A stretch of DNA of 64,000 nucleotides from CAJBVG01 sp943372995 (GTDB lineage: Bacteria > Bacteroidota > Bacteroidia > Sphingobacteriales > Sphingobacteriaceae). Below are positions 26,605-36,802 of this stretch, in pieces. The DNA lies in contig CALSAQ010000003.1 in the NCBI GenBank assembly GCA_943372995.1, positions 124,001 through 188,000 on the forward strand. The letters run 5' to 3'. Within the stretch, counting starts at the first letter, position 1. Each line of letters begins with the position of its first letter. A program made the position numbers and the translations under genes. The notes beneath the pieces were generated by a model. That model was not told where the DNA came from. It was given only the letters and a program-made list of their open reading frames with translations, and ran no database searches.

Positions 26605-27959
26605 TTCGTCAACATTTGTCGGATGGGTTCTACTAATGTATCAATATCGCCCGCTCCAACGGTTAATAATACTTCTAACTCTTTTGATGCTAAAACGGAA
26701 ACTAAATTTTGTTTCGTACACATCATTTTATTTTTTAAATCCACATTCTCCAAAATCATTTCTGAGTTTACACCTGCAATAGGTAATTCTCTTGCTGGAT
26801 AGATGTCGAGTAGAATTAATTCATCACTATTACTTAACACCTCAGAGAATCCATCAGCGAAATCTCTAGTACGTGTATACAAGTGTGGCTGAAATACGGT
26901 AGTGAGTTTTCTATTCGGATAAAGTTGACGAACAGAATTTAAACATGCTCTTAACTCTTCCGGATGATGCGCATAGTCATCAATGTATACATGCGAATCG
27001 TCTTTCACTATATATTCGAACCTTCTTTTTACTCCTTTAAAACTTTTAAATGCTGCTTTTATTTTTTCGTCGGAAATACCCAATTGCATTCCCACAATAA
27101 TTGCAGCAGTTGCATTCTCTACATTATGAAATCCTGCAATGCCAAGTTCTATATTTTTAATTTCCTTAGTTCCATTTTTAAAATCGAAAATAAATGTTCC
27201 ATTTTCAATCCTAATATTATGTGCAGTATAATCGGCAGAGCTCGAATTTATACCGTAAGTAATTCCTTCTCTTTTTATCGGTAATTGATATTTATAAATC
27301 AACTTCCCTGCTCTTTTCACTTGCGATGCAAACAATCTGAACGATTCCTCTATATGGTTTTTATCTCCATAGATATCCAAATGATCAGCATCCATCGAAG
27401 TCACAATGGCGATGTCGGGGTGTAAGGTTAAGAACGAACGATCGAACTCATCTGCTTCAACCACCATCACATTATTATCTCCAAACAACACATTCGTATT
27501 GTAGTTACTTGCAATACCACCTAAAAATGCTGAACAATCGTATCCAGAATCTTTTAACAAATGAGCGATAATTGACGAAGTGGTTGTTTTACCATGAGTA
27601 CCTGCTACTGCAATGGTGAAAGAACCTTCCGAAATTATTCCTAAAACTTGTGAGCGTTTTCTCAATACAAAATCATACGTAGAGAAAAAATTAAATATCG
27701 CACTGTCTTTCGGAATCGCTGGAGTATAAATCACTAATGTACTCGGATCATGCACTAAGAAATCCGCGTGGATTTCTGCTGCATCATCTTGGTAAGTAAT
27801 TTGAATTCCTTCTTGCTCTAATTCTTTAGTTAAATTCGTGGGTGTTTTATCATACCCTGCAACCACACATCCACGACGATTGAAGTACCTCGCTAATCCG
27901 CTCATACCGATTCCTCCGATACCAATCAAATACACCCTATGGATATGTTCTAATTTCAT
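26601..27959 (-). CDS. murC: UDP-N-acetylmuramate-L-alanine ligase
   Basis: Adds L-alanine to UDP-MurNAc in the cytoplasm, the first amino acid of the peptidoglycan stem. The N-terminal nucleotide fold starts IGIGGIGMSGLARYF; the ATP-binding P-loop AGTHGKTTTSSIIA is near residue 120; Mur-ligase central (DADHLDIYG) and C-terminal (DDYAHHPEELRACL) motifs follow. The length of 452 is usual. It starts 3 bp after murG and overlaps ftsQ by 4 bp. Confidence 0.97.
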   Translation of the reverse strand: MKLEHIHRVYLIGIGGIGMSGLARYFNRRGCVVAGYDKTPTNLTKELEQEGIQITYQDDAAEIHADFLVHDPSTLVIYTPAIPKDSAIFNFFSTYDFVLRKRSQVLGIISEGSFTIAVAGTHGKTTTSSIIAHLLKDSGYDCSAFLGGIASNYNTNVLFGDNNVMVVEADEFDRSFLTLHPDIAIVTSMDADHLDIYGDKNHIEESFRLFASQVKRAGKLIYKYQLPIKREGITYGINSSSADYTAHNIRIENGTFIFDFKNGTKEIKNIELGIAGFHNVENATAAIIVGMQLGISDEKIKAAFKSFKGVKRRFEYIVKDDSHVYIDDYAHHPEELRACLNSVRQLYPNRKLTTVFQPHLYTRTRDFADGFSEVLSNSDELILLDIYPARELPIAGVNSEMILENVDLKNKMMCTKQNLVSVLASKELEVLLTVGAGDIDTLVEPIRQMLTK

Positions 27960-27962
27960 TTT

Positions 27963-29066
27963 TTATCTCTTCACTAATTTCAACACTTCATCTGCTATTA
28001 CTTCAGCAGCATTTGGCATTGCTAATTTTTTTATTTCTTCTGCTAACTTTCCTAACTGCTCTTCGTTTTTTAAAAGTTCTAATGCTGTGGGTATTAATTT
28101 CAGCACAGCCTCGTTATCTTTTACCAACACTGCTGCATTGTTTTTCACCAATGCCATCGCGTTCTTAGTTTGGTGATCCTCAGCTACATTAGGTGATGGA
28201 ACTAGCACTACCGGCTTCCCTACCAAACACAATTCTGAGATGGTACCAGCACCTGCTCTTGCAATGATTAGGTCCGCAACAGCATATGCCATATCCATAC
28301 TACTAATAAACTCAAATATCTTGACTCCTGAGTGGAATTGTTTTGTCGCATTTTCAACAATTGTGGAATAGTAAAACCTCCCAGTTTGCCATATTAGCTG
28401 CACTTCTGAGGCATTTATCTCCTTCACAAATTTCATCACACTCTCGTTTAATGTTCTTGCTCCTAAACTCCCCCCTGTAATGAAGATTGTTTTTTTCGTT
28501 TTATCTAATCCAAAATGTGCATAAGCCTGATCTCTCAAACCCTTTATTTCCAATAGTTCTGCTCGAACTGGATTTCCAGTATACATCAATTTTTCTGCTC
28601 CGAAAAATTTCTCCATCCCTTCGTAAGCCACACAAATTTTTGTAGCATTCTCAGCCAACAATTTATTTGTTATCCCTGGATAAGAATTTTGTTCTTGTAT
28701 AACATAAGGAATTTTTTTTCTGGAAGCCATGTACAACAAAGGTCCAGAAGCATATCCCCCAACTCCAACCGCAACATCAGCATTAAAATCTTTTAAAATT
28801 TTTGCTGATTTCCATAAACTTTTTATCAATCGTATAGGAAATTTTAAATTATCAAACGTTAGTTTTCGTTGAAGTCCTTTAATATCCAATCCTATAATTT
28901 TATACCCAGCTTGAGGGACTTTCTCCATCTCAATTTTACCTAATGCTCCTACAAAAAGAATCTCTGCATCGGCACGTTTTTTCATAATAGCGTTGGCAAT
29001 AGCAAGTGCTGGAAACAAATGGCCTCCAGTTCCTCCTCCACTAATTACTATTTTAGGCGGCTTCAT
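27963..29066 (-). CDS. murG: UDP-GlcNAc:lipid I N-acetylglucosaminyltransferase
   Basis: Converts lipid I to lipid II at the inner face of the membrane. The glycine-rich loop SGGGTGGHLFPALAIA near the N-terminus, ITGGSLGARTLNE (~190) and the acceptor/donor loop GAGTISELCLVGKPVVLVPSP (~275) are typical of GT28 MurG. I prefer ATG 29066 (MKPPKIVISGGG, 367 residues) over the in-frame ATG at 29096, which would add ten mostly basic residues inside ftsW. Either start overlaps the ftsW end (14 or 44 bp). Confidence 0.96.
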   Translation of the reverse strand: MKPPKIVISGGGTGGHLFPALAIANAIMKKRADAEILFVGALGKIEMEKVPQAGYKIIGLDIKGLQRKLTFDNLKFPIRLIKSLWKSAKILKDFNADVAVGVGGYASGPLLYMASRKKIPYVIQEQNSYPGITNKLLAENATKICVAYEGMEKFFGAEKLMYTGNPVRAELLEIKGLRDQAYAHFGLDKTKKTIFITGGSLGARTLNESVMKFVKEINASEVQLIWQTGRFYYSTIVENATKQFHSGVKIFEFISSMDMAYAVADLIIARAGAGTISELCLVGKPVVLVPSPNVAEDHQTKNAMALVKNNAAVLVKDNEAVLKLIPTALELLKNEEQLGKLAEEIKKLAMPNAAEVIADEVLKLVKR

Positions 29067-30198
29067 TTGCTTTTTCTGCTTTTTGCATCTCTTCAATATC
29101 TCTACTTATACTAAGTATGATACCGAATGCTATGCTGGTAAATAATATTGATGTTCCCCCCATACTCACTAAGGGTAAGGGGACTCCCGTAACTGGCATT
29201 AAGTTAACCGCCACAGCCATGTTGGCAAAAGCTTGTATAACCAAACTAAAGCTCAGTCCACAGGCGAGTAATGCACCAAAAGCTTTTGGTGCTTTTGTAA
29301 TTATTTTTATGGATCGATAAAGGAAAAACAAATAAGCTAGTATAACCATTGCTCCTCCAAATAATCCGTATTCTTCGATAATTATAGAATAAATAAAATC
29401 TGAGTAAGGATGCGGTAAATAGTTTCTTTGTCGACTATTACCTGGACCTTTACCCATTATGCCTCCGGTTGCTATTGCAATTTTCGACTGATCAGATTGG
29501 AAGCTTTTATCTGGATCAACTTTATCTTGACTTAAAAATGTATTTACTCTCGAACGGTAGGTTTCTCTTCTTGGACCAAAGAAAATAACTACTAATAAAA
29601 TTGCTCCTACTGCGAAACACGATAAAAAGATTTGTTTAAAGCTTACTCTTCCTATCAGCATAATCAGGCAACTTGTACCGAATAACATAATTGCTGTTGA
29701 GAAATTCGCAGGTGCAATTAAACCAATCACCATACACACTGAGCCCAAGATGGGCAAAAAAGATTTTTTAAAATCCTTAATATTTTCTTGTCGGCGTGAT
29801 AGTTCACGAGCCAAGAACATAATCAATGCAAGCTTCGCCAAATCCGACGATTGGAATGTTTGTCCAGTAAATGGGATGGTAATCCATCTACTTGCTTGAT
29901 TAATTTCATTTCCAAACAACAAGGTGTACAACAATAAAGGAATAGAAATGAACAACAAAATTTGTGAGATACGTGAATAATAACGGTAATCAAGTAAATG
30001 TGCAAACCACATTAATCCAATACCCACAATCATTAGAGATAAGTGTTTGAAAAGATAATATTCTGTATTTCCTGATTGGAATTTATAAGCCAATGTTCCT
30101 GTTGAGCTGTATACAGCCAACAAAGAAACCAATGACAGGAAGGCTACTACTAGCCAAATCCAGATATCACCTTTTGTTTTACTTAATATCCAATTCAT
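29053..30198 (-). CDS. ftsW: Lipid II polymerase FtsW (SEDS family)
   Basis: Septal peptidoglycan glycosyltransferase of the SEDS family with about ten membrane segments over 381 residues. Conserved signatures include AARWITI-like ASRWITIPF (~110), the DFIYSIIIEEYGLFGG loop (~263-278) and GVPLPLVSMGGTS near the C-terminus. It works with the transpeptidase FtsI encoded in the same operon. It starts 1 bp after the murD stop and overlaps murG. Confidence 0.95.
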   Translation of the reverse strand: MNWILSKTKGDIWIWLVVAFLSLVSLLAVYSSTGTLAYKFQSGNTEYYLFKHLSLMIVGIGLMWFAHLLDYRYYSRISQILLFISIPLLLYTLLFGNEINQASRWITIPFTGQTFQSSDLAKLALIMFLARELSRRQENIKDFKKSFLPILGSVCMVIGLIAPANFSTAIMLFGTSCLIMLIGRVSFKQIFLSCFAVGAILLVVIFFGPRRETYRSRVNTFLSQDKVDPDKSFQSDQSKIAIATGGIMGKGPGNSRQRNYLPHPYSDFIYSIIIEEYGLFGGAMVILAYLFFLYRSIKIITKAPKAFGALLACGLSFSLVIQAFANMAVAVNLMPVTGVPLPLVSMGGTSILFTSIAFGIILSISRDIEEMQKAEKANEAA

Positions 30199-30199
30199 T

Positions 30200-31537
30200 T
30201 TATAATTCTTTTACAGCAGCCTTAAATTGGTCGCCTCTATCTTCGTAATTTTTAAATAAATCGAAACTCGCACAAGCTGGAGATAACAAAACAGTATCAC
30301 CTTTTTTAGCTAAATGGAAACTCACCTCTGCAGCTTCACGTGCTGAGCTAGTATTCACAATAATGTCTACATCGTTGTCGAAAGCTTCATGAATCTTACC
30401 ATTATCGGTACCTAAGCATACGATTGCACGAACTTTATCCTTTACCAAATTTTTCAATATCGAATAATCGTTACCTTTATCAACACCTCCAGCAATCCAA
30501 ACAATAGGAGTAGTTATACTCTCTAATGCATACCAAGCCGAATTCACGTTAGTAGCCTTGCTATCGTTTATGAATTCAATATCTTGAATGCGGGCAACAT
30601 GTTCTAAACGATGTTCTGCATTCTTAAAATCTGAAAAACTTTCTTTCATCGATTCATTACGAATCTCTAAAAGTTTAGCAGCAATACCAGAAGCCATCGA
30701 ATTGTACAAGTTGTGTTTTCCTTGTAGGGCTAGTTCTTGAATAGTCATGTTGAATGTATAATTAAGTATGTGTATGTAAAATTGATTTCCTTTTAAGTAT
30801 GCTCCTTCTTGCACTTCTTGTTGAATACTAAAAGGAAGCATGGTTGCTTGTATCTGATGGCGTTTCAGGCCATTTAATGTTTCTTCATCGTCGATACAGT
30901 AAATGAAGTAATCGTTCTTTGTTTGATTTCTAGTAATACGAAATTTAGAGTCTATATAATTCTCTAACTTATAATCGTATCTGTCTAAATGGTCGGGTGT
31001 GATATTGGTTAAGATGGCAATGTCGGCTTTAAACTCATACATATCATCTAACATAAAACTACTCAACTCTAATACATAGTAATCGAAATTCTGAGTAGCC
31101 ACTTGGTAAGCAAAACTATGCCCGATGTTTCCTGCTAAGCCTACATTTAATCCAGCTTTCTTTAACAAATGATAAGTTAACAATGTAGTGGTTGTTTTAC
31201 CATTAGTACCTGTAATGCAAATGAGTTTAGCATTGGTGTATCTCGAAGCAAATTCTATTTCTGAAATCACCGAAGTCCCTTGTTTTCTCAATGCTTTTAT
31301 CAATGGAGCTTTCTCAGGTATACCCGGACTTTTTATCACCTCATCTGCATTTAAAATTTTAGCTTCAGTATGATTTCCATGTTCCCATTCTACCCCTTCT
31401 TCATTCAATATTTTTTGATAAGAATCTTTTAGAGTTCCAGCATCTGATAAAAATACCTCGAAGCCCTTGCGCTTAGCAAGCACTGCAGCTCCCGTACCAC
31501 TTTCCCCACCTCCAAGTATTATAATTCGTTTGCTCAT
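30200..31537 (-). CDS. murD: UDP-N-acetylmuramoylalanine-D-glutamate ligase
   Basis: Adds D-glutamate to UDP-MurNAc-L-Ala in the cytoplasm. The N-terminal GGGESGTGAAVLAK loop, P-loop CITGTNGKTTTTLL (~110), NITPDHLDRY and NDSKATNVNSAW (~315) are characteristic. The length of 445 is normal. The first codons (ATG AGC AAA) coincide with an 8-bp word of octamer array I, which fills the gap to mraY, so the array abuts or invades the coding start. Confidence 0.96.
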   Translation of the reverse strand: MSKRIIILGGGESGTGAAVLAKRKGFEVFLSDAGTLKDSYQKILNEEGVEWEHGNHTEAKILNADEVIKSPGIPEKAPLIKALRKQGTSVISEIEFASRYTNAKLICITGTNGKTTTTLLTYHLLKKAGLNVGLAGNIGHSFAYQVATQNFDYYVLELSSFMLDDMYEFKADIAILTNITPDHLDRYDYKLENYIDSKFRITRNQTKNDYFIYCIDDEETLNGLKRHQIQATMLPFSIQQEVQEGAYLKGNQFYIHILNYTFNMTIQELALQGKHNLYNSMASGIAAKLLEIRNESMKESFSDFKNAEHRLEHVARIQDIEFINDSKATNVNSAWYALESITTPIVWIAGGVDKGNDYSILKNLVKDKVRAIVCLGTDNGKIHEAFDNDVDIIVNTSSAREAAEVSFHLAKKGDTVLLSPACASFDLFKNYEDRGDQFKAAVKEL

Positions 31538-31560
31538 TTGTTCATGTGCTCGTTTGCTCG
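31529..31560. repeat. Octamer word array I (4 words) overlapping the murD start codon
   Basis: Four consecutive 8-bp words in constant register: TTTGCTCA, TTTGTTCA, TGTGCTCG, TTTGCTCG (the first is the complement of TGAGCAAA, which contains murD codons 1-3). This is the only array in the window that enters a coding sequence. Confidence 0.65.
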
Positions 31561-31567
31561 TATTAAA

Positions 31568-32818
31568 TTATCGTAGTTTTAAAGTCACTATAGTTACTAC
31601 CGCTAGGATAATTCCTATAATCCAAAACCTGGTTACAATTTTTGGTTCACTATATCCCGATTTTTGAAAGTGATGATGTAGCGGCGACATTTTAAATATT
31701 CTTCTTCCCTCTCCATATTTTCTCTTGGTATATTTAAAGTATCCTACCTGTATCATTACCGATAAATTTTCTACAAGAAATATTCCACACAATACTGGGA
31801 TTAATAATTCTTTACGAATCATAATAGCATACGAAGCGATAATACCACCTATAGCTAAACTTCCTGTATCGCCCATAAACACTTGTGCTGGGTAAGCATT
31901 GTACCACAAGAAACCTATACAAGCTCCTATGAAAGCACCTGCAAAAATCACCAACTCTCCAGAGTTCGGGATGTACATAATGTTCAGGTAATCGGCAAAT
32001 ACCATATTACCAGAAACATAAGCCAGTACACCAAGTGTGGCTCCAATAATTGCGGATGTCCCTGTGGCCAATCCATCAATTCCATCTGTAATATTTGCTC
32101 CGTTGGATACCGCAGTAATAATGATAATTACTATCGGAATAAAAATCCAGAAAGCATATTTCTCATAATCATCTCCAATAAACTTCAACAATTTTGCATA
32201 GTCGAACTCATTGTTTTTATAAAAAGGAACATTCGTTTTTGTCGATTTACTTTCTTTTGTTAAATGAAACTTAGAATTGCTACTGGTTTCTTCGAATGAT
32301 TGATATTGCGACAATCCTACTGAATCTGCAGGAACTTTTTCTTTCACAACTATTGATGGATGAAAAAACATCGTATATCCAACAATTAATCCTAATCCTA
32401 CTTGTCCAACTATTTTAAAACGACCCGCTAATCCCTCTTTATTTTTCTTAAATACTTTAATGTAATCATCAATAAAACCAATCGTTCCCATCCATACAGT
32501 AGTAATAATCATCAAGATGATATACACATTATTTAGTTTCGCAAACAATAAGGTTGGAATTAATATGGCTGCTAAAATGATTAAGCCTCCCATTGTAGGA
32601 GTTCCTTGTTTTTCTTTTTGACCTTCTAATCCTAAATCGCGAATGGTTTCTCCTACTTGCTTCCTGTGTAAATAAGCAATCAAACGTTTACCCATTAACA
32701 AGGAAATAATTAGAGACACAATTACTGCCATAGTAGTACGGAAAGTAATGTATTGAAATACCCCTGCTCCAGGAATATCAAAGTGTTGATCTAAATATGT
32801 AAACAAGTAGTATAACAT
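31568..32818 (-). CDS. mraY: Phospho-MurNAc-pentapeptide translocase (lipid I synthase)
   Basis: Transfers phospho-MurNAc-pentapeptide to undecaprenyl phosphate in the inner membrane. Signatures: TPTMGGLIIL (~74), IGFIDDYIKVFKKNKEGL with the catalytic aspartates (~113-131), DGIDGLATG (~245) and SPLHHHFQKSG (~380). At 416 residues it is longer than E. coli MraY (360) because of a polar insertion around residues 155-215 between membrane segments, a known Bacteroidota feature. It starts 11 bp after murE; the array-containing gap to murD follows. Confidence 0.96.
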   Translation of the reverse strand: MLYYLFTYLDQHFDIPGAGVFQYITFRTTMAVIVSLIISLLMGKRLIAYLHRKQVGETIRDLGLEGQKEKQGTPTMGGLIILAAILIPTLLFAKLNNVYIILMIITTVWMGTIGFIDDYIKVFKKNKEGLAGRFKIVGQVGLGLIVGYTMFFHPSIVVKEKVPADSVGLSQYQSFEETSSNSKFHLTKESKSTKTNVPFYKNNEFDYAKLLKFIGDDYEKYAFWIFIPIVIIIITAVSNGANITDGIDGLATGTSAIIGATLGVLAYVSGNMVFADYLNIMYIPNSGELVIFAGAFIGACIGFLWYNAYPAQVFMGDTGSLAIGGIIASYAIMIRKELLIPVLCGIFLVENLSVMIQVGYFKYTKRKYGEGRRIFKMSPLHHHFQKSGYSEPKIVTRFWIIGIILAVVTIVTLKLR

Positions 32819-32829
32819 ATCTTATAATT

Positions 32830-34293
32830 TTAGGTGTCTAATAAATCTAATTGCTCTTTCAACACTTTCTTGTCGTCGAAAGGATATTTTACTCCAGCAA
32901 TCTCTTGGTATTTCTCGTGTCCCTTACCCGCCAAGAGTATAATATCTCCAGGCTTTGCAAGATGACAAGCCGTTTTAATGGCTTCTTTTCTATCTACAAT
33001 ACTGATTGTTTTGTTTCTATTGGTAATGCTTACTCCAGCTTCCATCTCTTTAATGATTTCAGCGGGGTCTTCAGTTCTTGGATTGTCTGAAGTCAGAATA
33101 ATTTTATCACTTAGTTTACAAGCCACTTCCGCCATAATTGGGCGTTTAGTTTTATCTCTATCTCCTCCACATCCTACAATGGTGATAATACGCTCATTCC
33201 CTTTTCGTATGTTATGGATGGTTTGTAAAACATTTTTCAAGGCATCTGGTGTATGCGCGTAATCGACAACACCAATAGTACCGTTATTAGCCACTATGTA
33301 TTCGAACCTTCCTTCTGCTCCATCTAATGATGAAAGGAGAGTAAGCACCCTCATCTTATCTTGTTCCAATAATACTGCTGTACCATATACTGCTAATATA
33401 TTGTAGGCATTAAAACTCCCAACCATTTTAAACCATACATCTAGGTTATCTATATTTAATAACAGACCCGAGAATTGGTTTTCAATCACTTTCCCTTTGA
33501 AGTCGGCAAGAGTTAGCAATGCATACGATTTTTTATAGGCTTCTGTATTTTGCAACATTATTGCTCCACGCTTATCATCGCTATTTGTTAATGCGAATGC
33601 CGATTTAGGCAATTGATCGAAGAAATATTTTTTTGCTTTTATGTATTCGTCGAAAGTTTTATGAAAATCTAAATGATCGTGAGTGATGTTACTAAAAACT
33701 CCACCGGTGAAATTTAATCCTGCAATACGTTCTTGTACGGTAGCATGTGAACTCACTTCCATAAAGCAGTAATCACATCCTTTGTCAATCATTTTATTTA
33801 ACAGCTCGTTAATGCTTATTACATCTGGAGTTGTATGTGTAGAAGGAATTATATCATCATTGATTTTATTTTCAACAGTAGAAATCAACCCAACATTATT
33901 ACCTAATTCTCTAAATAATTTATACAATAAAGTGGCAATAGTGGTTTTTCCATTTGTACCTGTTATACCTACTAATTTTATTTTTTTTGATGGATGATTG
34001 AAAAAATTTGCTGCTATAAAACCTAATGCTCTACTGCTATTTTCAACAAGTACATAACTAACGTTAGGTTGTAAATCTTTAGGCAGTTCTTCACACACAA
34101 TTGCTATTGCCCCTTTAATTACAGCACTCTCCATAAAGTTATGGCCATCGACTACTGTGCCTCTGGTTGCTACAAATAGAGAATTAGTTTCTACTTTTCG
34201 AGAATCGAAACAAATAGATTTAATCTCTGCATCGGCAAACTCACCTGCATTAATTGGTTTTAACCCTTGTAATATGTCGTATAATTTTTTCAC
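32830..34293 (-). CDS. murE: UDP-MurNAc-Ala-Glu-2,6-diaminopimelate ligase
   Basis: Adds the third stem residue. P-loop GITGTNGKTTIATLL (~110), the carbamylated-lysine region FDEYIKAKKYFF (~218) and the specificity loop DNPRTEDP (~405) are visible; the Arg in DNPR indicates meso-diaminopimelate rather than lysine, consistent with dapA elsewhere in the window. The length of 487 is normal. The start codon is GTG, and it shares one base with the ftsI stop (TAGTG), implying translational coupling. Confidence 0.97.
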   Translation of the reverse strand: MKKLYDILQGLKPINAGEFADAEIKSICFDSRKVETNSLFVATRGTVVDGHNFMESAVIKGAIAIVCEELPKDLQPNVSYVLVENSSRALGFIAANFFNHPSKKIKLVGITGTNGKTTIATLLYKLFRELGNNVGLISTVENKINDDIIPSTHTTPDVISINELLNKMIDKGCDYCFMEVSSHATVQERIAGLNFTGGVFSNITHDHLDFHKTFDEYIKAKKYFFDQLPKSAFALTNSDDKRGAIMLQNTEAYKKSYALLTLADFKGKVIENQFSGLLLNIDNLDVWFKMVGSFNAYNILAVYGTAVLLEQDKMRVLTLLSSLDGAEGRFEYIVANNGTIGVVDYAHTPDALKNVLQTIHNIRKGNERIITIVGCGGDRDKTKRPIMAEVACKLSDKIILTSDNPRTEDPAEIIKEMEAGVSITNRNKTISIVDRKEAIKTACHLAKPGDIILLAGKGHEKYQEIAGVKYPFDDKKVLKEQLDLLDT

Positions 34294-36398
34294 TATTTCA
34301 ATTCCAATAATATACTTGCACCTTTTCTGATGGCTTGCCCCGATGCTAATGATTGTTGAACTACCTTACCATTACCTATTGCTCTAGCTTTTAATCCAAC
34401 ATTCTCTAATAAGTAAATAGCATCTTGAAGTCCCATTCCCACTACATTCGGCACTATACCTGCTTCAGTTTCTTTTGCCTGAAAAGCTAGTTTTTGATTT
34501 TCTTTTTTTGTTTCAACCCAGTCCACATCGTTTGGCATTATTGCTTTTATGCCAATCTTCTCGTATACCTCTGCCGTTTTATTTTTTAATCCAATTTTAG
34601 ACACAGGTACATCAGTAGCTTGCTGAGCATATAACACTTCAATATCTTTATGCATATCTAAACGACTTGCATAAACTTTATCAGCAATATTTTTAAATAC
34701 TGGACCAGCAACTACATTACCATAGTATCCTGCATGTGAAGGATCGATTACTACCACAATCATCGAATACTTAGGATTGTCGGCAGGGAAGTATCCACAA
34801 AAAGAAGCTTGGTATGTTTTCTTTCCATTTTTATATCCTTGTCTACCTTGTGCTACTTGAGCTGTACCAGTTTTCCCAGCAATAGGATAAATCGTAGTAC
34901 TTAAATTCTTTGCTGTTCCATCACTTACTACACCTTCCATCATCATTTTCACCATTGCAAGTGTTTCATCAGAACATATTTTTTTCTTAATTACTTTGCA
35001 TTTATAAGTCTCCACCACTTGACCTAAACTTCTTTTTTCTCTCACAATAACAGGAGAAATCATATTGCCACCATTCGCTACTGCATTATATAATACAAGG
35101 GTTTGCAGAGGAGTCATTTTTATTTCGTATCCTATAGCTAAACGCGATAAGCTTAAGCCACTCCAATCGCTTGAACTTGGATCTTTCACTCTAGGTTTAG
35201 GAGTTCCAGGTATTTGTAATTGGATCTGACGATCTAATCCAAATTGTTTTAAGCGTTCAATAAATTGTTCTGGATTATTTTTATATCCATTATGAATTTT
35301 TTTCGCGATTGCAACGTTAGATGAAAGTTCAAAAGCTTTTAACATTGGAATACGTCCATATCCACCTTCATGAGAATCGCTCAAGGTTGAATTGTATAAT
35401 CTAAATTTTCCACCATCTGTATCAACAGTATCAGAAGGTTTAAATATCCCATCCTCCAATGCAGCCATATAAGAAGCTAGCTTAAAAGTGGAACCAGGTT
35501 CCATAGCTTCACCAATCGCATAATTATATTTTTCTTGGTAAACCCCTTCTTCTATACGAGTGAGATTAGCAATTGCTTTTATTTCACCTGTTGCTACTTC
35601 CATTAAGATTACGCAACCATGATCTGCATTATGTTTTGTTAGCTGTTCCCTTAATGCATTTTGTGCAACATCTTGAATATTTACATCGATAGTAGTATAA
35701 ATGTCGTAACCATCTTTAGGAGCAATTTCGTCTTCTTCGTTTAATGGCATCCATATACCACCAGATATTCTTTGTACTAAACGCTTACCTGTAGTTCCAC
35801 CTAAATCAGTATCGAATGCACCTTCAAGTCCAACGGGTTGAACACCTTTTACTTTATACCCAATCGTTCTTGATGCTAATTGTTTAAAAGGTTGTATTCG
35901 TTTATCTTTCTGAATAACTAATAATCCACCTTTGTTTTTTCCCATTCTGAAAATTGGAAAAGTTTTTACAGCTTTTAGTTGCGGATAATTCACAACACGT
36001 TTAATTAAGAAATATCTTTCTTTATTTTTTCTAGCTTGTATAAGTTTATGTTCGTATTCAGATGCTGTTTTATCTTTAAATAAGTTTGCTAAACAGATGG
36101 CTAGTGAATCAACATTATCATTAAATACTTCTTTCGTTAATGTTTCTGTCATTAAATCCATTCTCAATTCATATTCAGGAAGAGAGGTAGCCAATAAACT
36201 ACCATCAGAAGAATAGATATTCCCACGACCAGCTTCAACATCAATAAAATCAGTTGTTAAGCTATCGCTCATTCTTTTCCAGCGATCACCTTGAACAAAT
36301 TGAATCTGTACAGCACGAGCAAAAATGGCAATGGCTACTAATGCTAGTAACACATAGGTAAAATAAACGCGAAGAATAATGTCTTTACGAATACTCAT
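34293..36398 (-). CDS. ftsI: Septal peptidoglycan transpeptidase FtsI (PBP3) with PASTA domain
   Basis: Class B penicillin-binding protein that cross-links septal peptidoglycan. One N-terminal membrane helix (~8-28), a dimerisation domain (~45-220), then the transpeptidase with SxxK at Ser303-Lys306 (EPGSTFK), SxN in SSNVAIAK (~360) and GKTGTAQ (~510). The last ~60 residues form one PASTA domain (VPNVVGMGLQDAIYLLENVG), a feature of Bacteroidota FtsI that E. coli lacks. At 701 residues it is complete. The ATG overlaps the ftsL-like stop by 4 bp. Confidence 0.96.
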   Translation of the reverse strand: MSIRKDIILRVYFTYVLLALVAIAIFARAVQIQFVQGDRWKRMSDSLTTDFIDVEAGRGNIYSSDGSLLATSLPEYELRMDLMTETLTKEVFNDNVDSLAICLANLFKDKTASEYEHKLIQARKNKERYFLIKRVVNYPQLKAVKTFPIFRMGKNKGGLLVIQKDKRIQPFKQLASRTIGYKVKGVQPVGLEGAFDTDLGGTTGKRLVQRISGGIWMPLNEEDEIAPKDGYDIYTTIDVNIQDVAQNALREQLTKHNADHGCVILMEVATGEIKAIANLTRIEEGVYQEKYNYAIGEAMEPGSTFKLASYMAALEDGIFKPSDTVDTDGGKFRLYNSTLSDSHEGGYGRIPMLKAFELSSNVAIAKKIHNGYKNNPEQFIERLKQFGLDRQIQLQIPGTPKPRVKDPSSSDWSGLSLSRLAIGYEIKMTPLQTLVLYNAVANGGNMISPVIVREKRSLGQVVETYKCKVIKKKICSDETLAMVKMMMEGVVSDGTAKNLSTTIYPIAGKTGTAQVAQGRQGYKNGKKTYQASFCGYFPADNPKYSMIVVVIDPSHAGYYGNVVAGPVFKNIADKVYASRLDMHKDIEVLYAQQATDVPVSKIGLKNKTAEVYEKIGIKAIMPNDVDWVETKKENQKLAFQAKETEAGIVPNVVGMGLQDAIYLLENVGLKARAIGNGKVVQQSLASGQAIRKGASILLELK

Positions 36399-36802
36399 TT
36401 TTGTTTCATCATTATTTTTGTTGGAGGAACTACCGCTTCTTTCAATCCGAATAATACCGTTGCTTTTGCTACTTCACTTTGCTTACTTCTCGATACCAAT
36501 TCAGATTTTGCAGTAAGGTGCTCCCACTTTAATTCTTTTATTTCTTTATTTATTTTTTCTATCTGACGGATATTCTTTTCTGCATAATGTTTATTAGCGA
36601 TATACAACATCCCAAGTACAGTTAAGAAGAACAAAAAAGGCATAATATTAATTGCCGATTCTTTCGACATGTTTTGAGAAACCCAAGTACTAAATGCACT
36701 TGGCTTTGCTTCAGCCTTAGGCGCTTTTTCAACCACAGGTTCTTGTGGTATCTCCTTTTCAGCAGCGCTTTCTGCTTCAACTATGTCTTTAATTTTGTTC
36801 AT
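36395..36802 (-). CDS. ftsL: FtsL-like cell division protein
   Basis: A small bitopic protein between rsmH and ftsI, exactly where FtsL lies in dcw clusters. The N-terminal ~50 residues are charged and Pro/Ala/Lys-rich, followed by one transmembrane helix (NIMPFLFFLTVLGMLYIA) and an extracytoplasmic helix of heptad type (NIRQIEKINKEIKELKWEHL) expected to pair with FtsB. I take ATG 36802 (135 residues); an in-frame ATG at 36832 would add ten residues within rsmH. FtsL sequences diverge greatly, so the call leans on position and architecture. Confidence 0.82.
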   Translation of the reverse strand: MNKIKDIVEAESAAEKEIPQEPVVEKAPKAEAKPSAFSTWVSQNMSKESAINIMPFLFFLTVLGMLYIANKHYAEKNIRQIEKINKEIKELKWEHLTAKSELVSRSKQSEVAKATVLFGLKEAVVPPTKIMMKQK

